From Mycoplasma sp. CAG:472 (GTDB taxonomy: Bacteria > Bacillota_I > Bacilli_A > RF39 > UBA660), in contig FR899400.1 in the NCBI GenBank assembly GCA_000437315.1, positions 1 to 58,734 of the forward strand: a stretch of 58,734 nucleotides of DNA, in the 5' to 3' direction. Under the pieces are notes generated by a model. That model was given only the letters and a program-made list of their open reading frames with translations, did not search any database and was not told the origin of the DNA. Positions 51,748 to 58,734 of this stretch are shown piece by piece (the stretch's first letter is position 1; every line of letters starts with the position of its first letter). Both the position numbers and the translations under genes were made by a program.

Positions 51748-53685
51748 TTATTTTATTGTTGTATATCCTAAAATATGCTTTTGAACTATAAGTAAATCTT
51801 TAATATCCACTGATCCATCGCTATTTACATCAGCAGCCTTTAAAAAACTTCCACTTAAATTAATATATCCCAAAATATGTTTTTGAACTTTTAATAAATC
51901 AGCAATATTAATATTTGCATCTCCAGAAGTATCTCCCTTTATAGCAATTGAATAAGTTTTTGTATCATCACCATTTTTAATAGTTATTTCATCACCAGTT
52001 GCTAAAAGGCCACTTTTATTATTATTAAAACTAATTTCTGCTGAAGAACATGATTTTAAGAATAATTCTCTTAATGCCTCAGCTGTATAACCCGCAGTTA
52101 AAATAAATGATGATTCACTTACTGGTACTGCCGAAGAAGCAACAATATCATTTACTGATACATTAGCACCATCTGTTTTAATAATATTTACAATATAATC
52201 TTGTACACTTCCATTTTCAGCAGTTACTTTTATTGTTGCAACTGTTTTATCTCCAGTTAAATTAATTTCACCAACACCTTTAATACTAGCTTTAGAATTA
52301 ATTACTTCACCTGCAATTTGAACTTTATTAATACCTGAACCTACATAATAATTATATGAAAAGTTATCGTGACTAAAACCATTTATAGTTTTACCATTAA
52401 TAGTTAAATTTTTTAAATGATTATTAGGATTACCTCCATTAGGAAGCATTGAAACATTACTTGGCATGTTATCATAAACAGGAATTACAAATTTATAATT
52501 AACTGAATTTAATAAATCCATTTCTTTATAACCATCATATGTTATTGAGGCTTCATTTGCAGCACCTCTTATATTTGTCATATATTGATGTGCATAAGCC
52601 GCATATGCTGAATATGAACTTACATTAAATTTTTGAAAATATGAAGTATCTTGTCCTTTTGAAATATAATAATATGTTATAAAATTTGCTCCACCCTTAA
52701 TAGCATTATCAAGAGAAAGCCAAGGTCTTAAATAACTTGTACCACTTACAGCCCATACAAGTCCATCATATACACCAGTATTTGCTCCTATATTATATGG
52801 ATTATAAACAGGATAATAAGTATTTCCGTTATAAGTTATTGTACTTCCTTTTAAAGAATTACCAGTATAATTACCTCCGGTTTCTTGTTTAATTCTACTC
52901 GCTAAATAAATTGCATTAGCATTATACGTTTTACCGGCTTCATATATAACACTAGATTTTTCTTTAATATCTTTTCCATTTAAAATTGCATTAATAGCCT
53001 CAACAGTTTGATAACTTTCATCAAAAGATAGTTTTTCAAACATAAATATAAATCTTTCATCTAAAAAGTTTCGAGGATCCATATAATATGCAACTACTTT
53101 TTTTGAGGCAGCATACCAATTACTTCCCTCCATTACTTTAAATGTATCAGTTAAATAATCATAACTTCCTGATTCAGTACTAAAATATCCTTGATAATTA
53201 GATTGAATAAAACTTTTACCTATAATACTCTCTTTAGAGGTAGCTACATCAAATGGAAGTCCAGTAATATCAGCATTAAATGTCCAATTAGGATGTTTTT
53301 CTTTTAAAGAACATAGTCCATTCCAATATGTATTTGGAAATCCTAAACTAGCCATTTCTTTTTCACAAGCAGTATTTGCCTCCACTGGAGTATCTTTTTC
53401 TTCATATAAAGTTATATAACTTGCACAAACAAAGCCAACATTTTGACCTGAATAATATATTTTATACCAACCATCTGGACAACCTTTTTCATTTGGAAAT
53501 AATGTTTTTTCTACTAAATCAAATGTTGCACTAACACCAAGTTTTTTTATTGAACGATAATTAGTACCAGGTCCCTCCCTTAAATTAACATCATTATAAT
53601 CTACTCTAAGCTTTTCCTTTGCATTTACAGTAGAATATATTAGGATACATGATAAAACAAAAAATATTTTTAAGAACTTTTTCAT
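51748..53685 (-). CDS. Secreted wall hydrolase with SH3b, glucosaminidase-like and dockerin domains
   Basis: Signal peptide residues 1-22 (ending VNA). An SH3b domain (about 25-95, VNLREGPGTNYRSIKKLG) is followed by a glucosaminidase-like catalytic region (about 110-395). Its landmarks include AIYLASRIKQETGGNYTGNS (candidate Glu), YPVYNPYNIGANTG and the Tyr-rich AYAAYAHQYMTNI. Two cadherin-like blocks follow (about 415-510). The C-terminus (about 580-645) is a dockerin with two calcium loops, DTSGDANINIADLL and DVNSDGSVDIKDLL, each followed by a VQKHILGY helix. Family members cut peptidoglycan glycan chains. Dockerin attachment to the cohesin encoded next would hold the enzyme on the membrane. 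AAAGGTAGTG precedes the ATG. Confidence 0.85.
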   Translation of the reverse strand: MKKFLKIFFVLSCILIYSTVNAKEKLRVDYNDVNLREGPGTNYRSIKKLGVSATFDLVEKTLFPNEKGCPDGWYKIYYSGQNVGFVCASYITLYEEKDTPVEANTACEKEMASLGFPNTYWNGLCSLKEKHPNWTFNADITGLPFDVATSKESIIGKSFIQSNYQGYFSTESGSYDYLTDTFKVMEGSNWYAASKKVVAYYMDPRNFLDERFIFMFEKLSFDESYQTVEAINAILNGKDIKEKSSVIYEAGKTYNANAIYLASRIKQETGGNYTGNSLKGSTITYNGNTYYPVYNPYNIGANTGVYDGLVWAVSGTSYLRPWLSLDNAIKGGANFITYYYISKGQDTSYFQKFNVSSYSAYAAYAHQYMTNIRGAANEASITYDGYKEMDLLNSVNYKFVIPVYDNMPSNVSMLPNGGNPNNHLKNLTINGKTINGFSHDNFSYNYYVGSGINKVQIAGEVINSKASIKGVGEINLTGDKTVATIKVTAENGSVQDYIVNIIKTDGANVSVNDIVASSAVPVSESSFILTAGYTAEALRELFLKSCSSAEISFNNNKSGLLATGDEITIKNGDDTKTYSIAIKGDTSGDANINIADLLKVQKHILGYINLSGSFLKAADVNSDGSVDIKDLLIVQKHILGYTTIK

Positions 53686-53712
53686 TTTATCACTACCTTT
53701 CTACTCTTTTAC

Positions 53713-53721
53713 ATTATATCA
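53713..53721 (-). promoter_or_regulatory. Extended -10 promoter of the dockerin/cohesin operon
   Basis: On the minus strand TGA then TATAAT, 27 nt before the ATG at 53685. I see no good -35. Confidence 0.5.
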
Positions 53722-53800
53722 CAGATTTATATATTTTTTTACAAAAAGTGACATGTGTTGACATCTTCTTTTTCTATACCCGAATATTTATATCAATTTT

Positions 53801-54625
53801 TCAGTTTGAAATTATTACATTTTTTTCTTTTTCAAGTTCTTTTAAACTTTTATCAGGTGTTGGTAAATTTTCAGGCATTGTTCCACCTAATTCTTTAATT
53901 GTATTTCTTACCTTTTTACCAACTTCAAAGTGTACTGAATTTGCAGTATACTCATTATCTACATTATCCCTTTTTAATTTGGCATCTGTTTGAGCTATTC
54001 TAAATATATTATCCGCAAGTTCTTCACTTCCCATGTTATCTAAAATATCTTCCCTATATCTTAATTTTTTTCTTTTAGCAATATCATTTGCTGTTTCTCC
54101 ATTATATAAGCCTTTATAACCAGCATTATGAAATCTTGATAAATCTTTTACTCCACTATTAACAGCCGTTTTATTTAAATTATAGTTTCCTTTTCTTGCT
54201 TGATTTCTTTGATATATTCTTTTTTCATCTTCGGTTAAACTGTTATATTCCTCTTCTAATAATTCTTGTTTCCTAGTTTGAATAGCAAAATATGTTTGAG
54301 CAAGAGCTATGACTTTTTTCCTACTATCACCATTTTGAGCAATAAGATAGCATGCATACCTGGATAGTTTATAATCAGGAACTTTTCTTTGACCACCTTT
54401 ACCTAAATTTATCATTTTGTCGGCGCCGACAAAATGTTCAGATATCATATAATCACTGACTTTACAAGCATTCATAGCTTTTTTTATTATACCAACAAAT
54501 TTTCTCCATTCAGTATACTCTAAAACTTTTTGAAGTTCCCTTGCATACCAATATTCGTTACCATCTTCACCAACATGTTTAATACTTTCAAATATAGTTT
54601 CATTTATTTTTTCTAATTCGTTCAT
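53801..54625 (-). CDS. dinD: DinD-like DNA damage-inducible protein
   Basis: The N-terminus has a BRO-N-like domain (GNEYWYARELQKVLEYTEW, SEHFVGADKMINLGKGGQR, YKLSRYACYLIAQNGD), followed by RNQARKGNYNLNKTAVNSGV and FHNAGYKGLYNG. These are characteristic blocks of DinD. In E. coli, DinD is SOS-induced and inhibits RecA filaments. The length of 274 residues is normal. GAGGTAAAAA precedes the ATG. The upstream 200 bp carry several TTTACA/TGTAAA half-sites (54645-54846) that may be regulator sites. The gene often moves between genomes. Confidence 0.88.
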   Translation of the reverse strand: MNELEKINETIFESIKHVGEDGNEYWYARELQKVLEYTEWRKFVGIIKKAMNACKVSDYMISEHFVGADKMINLGKGGQRKVPDYKLSRYACYLIAQNGDSRKKVIALAQTYFAIQTRKQELLEEEYNSLTEDEKRIYQRNQARKGNYNLNKTAVNSGVKDLSRFHNAGYKGLYNGETANDIAKRKKLRYREDILDNMGSEELADNIFRIAQTDAKLKRDNVDNEYTANSVHFEVGKKVRNTIKELGGTMPENLPTPDKSLKELEKEKNVIISN

Positions 54626-54644
54626 TTTTTACCTCACTTTCTAA

Positions 54645-54846
54645 TTTACAATAGTTTACATTTTATACTTTTTTTGATAACTTTGTATTTTTCTCCCTTC
54701 ATATATATTTATTACCGAAAAATTTCTGATTTCCTCCTTTTTTTGATAAATTTCTTAAAAAAAGTTAAAATTTTACAAAATGTTTACATTTTTTATTATT
54801 TTATTTTACATTAATTGACACATAAAAAAGTGTAAATATCTTTACA
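54645..54846. promoter_or_regulatory. Cluster of TTTACA/TGTAAA half-sites upstream of dinD
   Basis: TTTACA occurs at 54645, 54655, 54772, 54783, 54805 and 54841, and TGTAAA at 54831. Two pairs have 10- to 11-bp spacing (TTTACAATAGTTTACA and TTTACAAAATGTTTACA). A perfect palindrome TGTAAA-TATC-TTTACA lies at 54831-54846. The AT-rich background favours chance hits, but the pairing is notable. The match to known LexA boxes is poor. Confidence 0.4.
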
Positions 54847-54874
54847 AAACAAAACTAGAGTTATTTCTCTAGTT
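54845..54874 (-). terminator. Terminator of the ZIP transporter gene
   Basis: On the minus strand AACTAGAG pairs with CTCTAGTT around 6 nt, followed by TTGTTTTG. Confidence 0.65.
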
Positions 54875-54884
54875 AATTTATAAA

Positions 54885-55679
54885 TTATCCAAAAAATACA
54901 TCTAAAAACATCATAACTGCAAAACCTAAAATTGTAAAAATAGCCATTAAATCTTTAGATTTATTAGTTTGACTTTCTGGTATGAGTTCCTCTACTACAA
55001 CATATATCATCGCCCCTGCAGCAAAAGCAAGTAAAAATGGTAAAATAGTTCTAACTTTTAAAACAAGTAATGCTCCGATAACACTTGCAATTGGTTCGAC
55101 AATTCCAGTTAAACTACCAATTAAAAATGCTTTTTTTGAACTCATTCCATCTCTTTTAAGAGGAAGTGATACTGCTGTACCTTCAGGGAAGTTCTGAAGT
55201 CCTATTCCAAATGCAAGTATTATTGCAGATATTAATGAAGCTCCATGTAAATTATATCGAAGTGATCCAAAGGCCACCCCTACTGCAAGACCTTCAGGAA
55301 TATTATGAAGGGTTATTGAAAAAATTAACATAAATGTTCTTTTAAAGTTTTTTGCTTTTTCATTTTTTTTAATTATTTTAGGAAATATTTTATCACCAAT
55401 AAAAAGTAAAAGACCTCCGCATATGAAACCTATTGTAACTATAACAGGTCCATTAATATGTAAATTTTCAGACATAGATAGTGCTGGTGAAATAAGTGAG
55501 AAAAACGATGCCGATATCATTACGCCCGCAGCAAAACCAAGCATTGCATCAAGTAGCGTTTTATTAACTTTTTTAAATAGAAATACAACCATTGCTCCCA
55601 AAATAGTAATTAACCAAGTAAATAAGCAAGCAACAAAGGCTAAAAAAATATTATTATAATTTGAAAGATAATTAATCAT
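54885..55679 (-). CDS. ZIP-family metal transporter
   Basis: Eight membrane helices with the ZIP core motifs: HNIPEGLAVGVAFG (helix 4, near residue 125), QNFPEGTAVSLPLKRDG (helix 5) and AAGAMIYVVVEELIPE (helix 7). The His and Glu residues of the metal site are intact. Members bring zinc, iron or manganese into the cell. The length of about 264 residues is normal. The start at 55679 follows GAGGTGT; six extra N-terminal codons are possible upstream. It has its own terminator. Metal choice cannot be told. Confidence 0.9.
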   Translation of the reverse strand: MINYLSNYNNIFLAFVACLFTWLITILGAMVVFLFKKVNKTLLDAMLGFAAGVMISASFFSLISPALSMSENLHINGPVIVTIGFICGGLLLFIGDKIFPKIIKKNEKAKNFKRTFMLIFSITLHNIPEGLAVGVAFGSLRYNLHGASLISAIILAFGIGLQNFPEGTAVSLPLKRDGMSSKKAFLIGSLTGIVEPIASVIGALLVLKVRTILPFLLAFAAGAMIYVVVEELIPESQTNKSKDLMAIFTILGFAVMMFLDVFFG

Positions 55680-55743
55680 ATTAAAAATACACCTCATAGT
55701 ATTATATTTTCTATAAGATGCATTAGTTAATTAAAAAGCCTAA

Positions 55744-56448
55744 TTATTTTTTCTTTTTTGTTTCCTTAAAAATTAAAGATACTACAGAACCTATTAAAAT
55801 TACATAAAGTAAAACATTTTCAAATTTTGGAGAATTCATAACATCATCTATTTTATCAGATACTTTATCAAGTTTATCTAAAGTTTCTTTTGTTTTTTCA
55901 TCAGTATTAACACTATCTATATTATCATATATAATATTATTTTCAGTATTTTCAACATCTTTATTTTTACAATAACCTTCTTCATAAGTAGTATTACTCC
56001 ATACATTTAATAAATTATTTATTGCATATTTTTGAACTTTACAAAGACTATCAGTATATTTATATTTTCCATATATATAAGCAACTTGTCCATAACCATT
56101 TTTAATAAGTTCTTCCTGAAGTAATGAGCCATCTACCCACACCCATGCAAGAGTTCTTCCATATTTATCTGTTTTATTTTTTTCATACTCTAAAACAATT
56201 TCATTTGCATTTGATATTTTATTACAAGTATAATCACTAGCCTCTTTCCCAAAAGGCTGCTCACTTACATTTGTACTTACACTTTCCGGAGTATCAATTG
56301 CTAAAAACCTTACTTTAATTTCATTTTCATTTACTAAAAAATATGCAGTGTCACCATCTACACATTTTGAAAATAATGCTTTATCACTTTCAGCATTAAC
56401 AAAATTAAAAATAAATAAACTTAAAACAAAAACAACTACTTTTTTCAT
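55744..56448 (-). CDS. Membrane-anchored thermonuclease (SNase) family protein
   Basis: A signal peptide (residues 1-19) leads to an SNase domain (about 25-155) with CVDGDTAYF, VRFLAIDTPE (catalytic Arg and Asp) and DKYGRTLAWVWV (second catalytic Arg). A linker of about 55 residues follows, then a C-terminal membrane helix (VLLYVILIGSVVSLIF) with a KETKKKK tail. The enzyme should degrade DNA or RNA outside the cell while tethered to the membrane, perhaps for nucleotide uptake. No ribosome site lies before the ATG, and an extended -10 ends 6 nt upstream, so the transcript may be leaderless. Confidence 0.88.
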   Translation of the reverse strand: MKKVVVFVLSLFIFNFVNAESDKALFSKCVDGDTAYFLVNENEIKVRFLAIDTPESVSTNVSEQPFGKEASDYTCNKISNANEIVLEYEKNKTDKYGRTLAWVWVDGSLLQEELIKNGYGQVAYIYGKYKYTDSLCKVQKYAINNLLNVWSNTTYEEGYCKNKDVENTENNIIYDNIDSVNTDEKTKETLDKLDKVSDKIDDVMNSPKFENVLLYVILIGSVVSLIFKETKKKK

Positions 56449-56454
56449 AATTTA

Positions 56455-56463
56455 ATCATAACA
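56455..56463 (-). promoter_or_regulatory. Extended -10 promoter of the SNase gene
   Basis: On the minus strand TGT then TATGAT ends 6 nt before the ATG. Confidence 0.45.
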
Positions 56464-56523
56464 CAATTTACATCATAAAAAAAGTATGATACTATAAAAT
56501 TAGTTATTTTAGTGGAGGGTTTT

Positions 56524-58647
56524 GTGAAAGAGGAGTTATTAAAAATTATAGAAAATGAAAAAGAGTTAAATGTTACCTACCACGGTATTAAAAAACTTTT
56601 AAATTCCTCGAAGAAAAAGATTGATGAAGAACTTAAACATATATTATTCGAACTTGAGTGTGAAGGAATAATTTACGAGGATGATGATTTTGTATATCAT
56701 AAATTCCCAAAAAATTATAAAGTTGCCACTATAGTTCAAAATAATAATGGAAAAAACTATGTAAAGTTAAATAATAATTTTCATGAAATAAAAGATAATA
56801 AATTACATTCTGCTTTAAACGGTGATAAAGTAATAGTTAAAAAAAGTAAAAAAAGTAAAACTTATGAAGTAATAAAAATACTTAAAAGAGCAAAAGGTAA
56901 AATACTTTGTGAACTTAGAATGGATGAAAATAATCATCTATATTTAAAAGATATCTACTCTAAAGGAGAATATAAAATAGGTATAAGTAAAAAAATTCTT
57001 CGAAGATATAATCTAGGTCAAAAATTTTTAGTTAATTTATATACAACTAGATATGATGAATACTATGATGCAGAAATAGACACTGTTTTAGGAAACGTGA
57101 CTAAAATCGAAGAAATTGCCCTTGCTAATGGAACAAACCCAAATTTTAGTCAAGAAACTTATGAAGAATTAAAACATATTCCAACTACTGTTAGTGATGA
57201 TGAAATAAAAGGAAGACTTGATCTTAGAGATAAAAGAATTGTTACAATAGATTGTGATACTGCAAAGGATTTAGATGATGCAGTTTTAGTAGAAAAGCTT
57301 GAAAATGGTCATTATCTTTTATATGTTAATATTGCCCATGTAAGTCATTATGTTAAATATGATAGTGCTATATTTAAAGATGCTTTTGAAAGAGGAACAA
57401 GTTATTATCTACTTAACAAAGTATTTCCAATGCTTCCAAAAGAACTTTCAAATGGAATATGTTCTCTTAATGAAGGCGTTGATAGATTAACTAGAACAGT
57501 TATTATGGAATATGATGAAAATGGAAATCAAATAGATTATAGAATTGTAAAAGCAGTTATTAACTCTAAAAAGAAAATGACTTATTCTAACGTTAATAAA
57601 ATTCTCGAAGAAAACATTATTCCAAATGGTTATGAACCTTTTGAAAAGGATTTAAAAACAGCTTATGAACTTACATCAAAAATAAATAAAAATAAAGTTA
57701 ATCAAGGCAAACTTGATTTTGATAGTTCTGAACAAGAAATAATATATGATGAAAAAGAAAATATTAAAGAAATTTATGTAACTAAAGCTCATGCCGCAAA
57801 TGATTTAATTGAAACCGCAATGATCGAGGCTAACTGCACTATTGCAAGAGACTTTTATTACAAAAGATTACCATTCATTTATAGAAATCATAATCTTCCT
57901 GATGTTGAAAGATTTGTTAGTTCAATAAAATTTATTACTTCTTTAGGATTTAAAATAGATAAAATAAAAGATGTTAAAGATCCTCATGTAATTCAAAAAA
58001 TTCTTAATAGTTTAATGAATAAAAAAGAATTTCCAATACTTTCTTCTTACATCTTAAGAGCAATGGAAAAAGCTGGATATGATATAAATAATACTGGACA
58101 TTGTGGTCTTGCAGAATTTTGTTATACTCATTTTACCTCTCCAATACGTAGACTATGTGATTTAGTAGTTCATATGTTAATAGATTATTATGAAGAAAAA
58201 ATTCCTAATGAAGAAGAAATAGAAAAATTAGAATCTGTGTTACAAAGTGTTGCTATTCAAGCCTCTATAAAAGAAAGAGATGAAATTAGAGCAGAAGCTC
58301 AATCAAAAAATTTAAGCGATATTTGGTATATGCAAAATTTTATTAATCAACAATTTAGTGTTTATGTTACAGATATTAATGAAAGTGTTATTAGAGTTAA
58401 AACTGATAATTTAGTCGAAGGTATTATTCCATATAAAGAACTTAATTGGCATTATTATTTTGATCCTAAAACTAAACAAATTAAAAATTTAGAAAATGGT
58501 AAAATTATTAAAGTTACCTCAAATTTAAATGTTACTTTAGTGGATGCAAATGAAGATGAAAGAGAAATATTCTTTAACTTCCCTTTTATCTTAAAAAGAG
58601 AAAAACAATTAGAAAGACAAAGAAAAAGAGAATCTATGTATAGATAA
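56524..58647 (+). CDS. rnr: Ribonuclease R
   Basis: This 3'-to-5' exoribonuclease degrades structured RNA. After a small N-terminal helical region (about residues 1-60) come two cold-shock-type OB domains (about 65-200). The RNB catalytic domain follows, with RIVTIDCDTAKDLDDAVLVE (three metal-binding Asp, near residue 240), LPKELSNGICSLNEGVDRLT and YTHFTSPIRRLCDLVVH. An S1 domain (about 620-690, VYVTDINESVIRVKTDN) and a basic tail end the protein. At 707 residues it is typical. The GTG at 56524 is chosen: GGAGGG lies just before it, and the longer frame starts within that ribosome site. Confidence 0.93.
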   Translation: MKEELLKIIENEKELNVTYHGIKKLLNSSKKKIDEELKHILFELECEGIIYEDDDFVYHKFPKNYKVATIVQNNNGKNYVKLNNNFHEIKDNKLHSALNGDKVIVKKSKKSKTYEVIKILKRAKGKILCELRMDENNHLYLKDIYSKGEYKIGISKKILRRYNLGQKFLVNLYTTRYDEYYDAEIDTVLGNVTKIEEIALANGTNPNFSQETYEELKHIPTTVSDDEIKGRLDLRDKRIVTIDCDTAKDLDDAVLVEKLENGHYLLYVNIAHVSHYVKYDSAIFKDAFERGTSYYLLNKVFPMLPKELSNGICSLNEGVDRLTRTVIMEYDENGNQIDYRIVKAVINSKKKMTYSNVNKILEENIIPNGYEPFEKDLKTAYELTSKINKNKVNQGKLDFDSSEQEIIYDEKENIKEIYVTKAHAANDLIETAMIEANCTIARDFYYKRLPFIYRNHNLPDVERFVSSIKFITSLGFKIDKIKDVKDPHVIQKILNSLMNKKEFPILSSYILRAMEKAGYDINNTGHCGLAEFCYTHFTSPIRRLCDLVVHMLIDYYEEKIPNEEEIEKLESVLQSVAIQASIKERDEIRAEAQSKNLSDIWYMQNFINQQFSVYVTDINESVIRVKTDNLVEGIIPYKELNWHYYFDPKTKQIKNLENGKIIKVTSNLNVTLVDANEDEREIFFNFPFILKREKQLERQRKRESMYR

Positions 58648-58674
58648 CTCTTTTTTAGTATTTAAATAAGATCT

Positions 58675-58734
58675 CTAATTTACTGTGTAAACGTCATCAT
58701 ATGTTCCACTTCCAAGTAACTTACTTTCAGAGGA
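58675..58734 (-). CDS. C-terminal end of an unidentified gene
   Basis: The minus strand reads 19 codons from the window edge to a TAG at 58675: SSESKLLGSGTYDDVYTVN. The frame is open at the edge, so the gene lies mostly outside. The short tail does not allow identification. Confidence 0.35.
   Translation of the reverse strand, partial: SSESKLLGSGTYDDVYTVN

Noticed and set aside
55423..55659. 78-codon plus-strand frame over the ZIP gene
   Set aside because: Antisense shadow of a well-supported membrane transporter.

Overview
The window comes from a very AT-rich, Gram-positive-type bacterium. Most genes are on the minus strand, Shine-Dalgarno sites (AGGAGG-like) are common, and promoters are sigma-A-like. 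SAM-I and T-box leaders, sortases, MucBP repeats, CotF-like coat proteins and a TagO-type enzyme point to Bacillota. The small genome style, the AT bias and a DUF5411-like gene suggest an uncultured gut Bacilli lineage of the RF39 type; that placement is inference. TGA acts as a normal stop codon.

Layout. 1-4901: envelope polysaccharide genes (an O-antigen-ligase-like gene cut by the window edge and a TagO/WecA transferase), a DUF4143 ATPase behind a 32-bp tandem repeat, and an orphan Clp-type AAA+ protein. 4981-5056: tRNA-Asn. 5189-5772: no convincing gene. 5773-7792: a secreted protein and a membrane-anchored XRE regulator broken by a stop codon in its HTH. 7860-9345: an RluA-type pseudouridine synthase and an rRNA-type methyltransferase, overlapping. 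9505-13297: a membrane/HExxH/lipoprotein cluster, a class B sortase and two CotF-like proteins. 13374-16536: a MacB/FtsX-type ABC transporter between two identical terminators. 16652-26533: a surface module with a VWA/MucBP adhesin, a second sortase, a DUF5411-like protein fused to a cysteine-peptidase-like domain, a 1604-residue cysteine-rich secreted protein and a membrane-anchored partner.

26649-32559: a CPBP protease, a phosphoesterase-like protein that has lost its metal ligands, three co-transcribed helical proteins of unknown function, a patch of decayed genes and an SsuA/THI5-type binding protein. 32584-37945: AddA and a reduced AddB. 38113-43048: a PepE-like protein, an ABC-F ATPase, metK with a SAM-I riboswitch and trpS with a T-box. 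43141-47300: a MarR regulator with a heterodimeric ABC exporter. 47412-49701: a kinase-like protein and an M3-like metallopeptidase. 49788-50327: an IS21-like end-repeat relic holding a foldback element. 50335-53685: a two-gene cohesin/dockerin system made of a membrane-anchored cohesin protein and a dockerin-tagged wall hydrolase. 53801-58647: DinD, a ZIP transporter, an anchored thermonuclease and RNase R, followed by the tail of one more gene.

The most novel-looking parts are the miniature cohesin/dockerin wall-hydrolase pair, the cysteine-rich surface operon with its built-in cysteine-peptidase-like protein, and a shared TATGGTA-type extended -10 element in front of several surface genes. 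Several genes appear to be leaderless.
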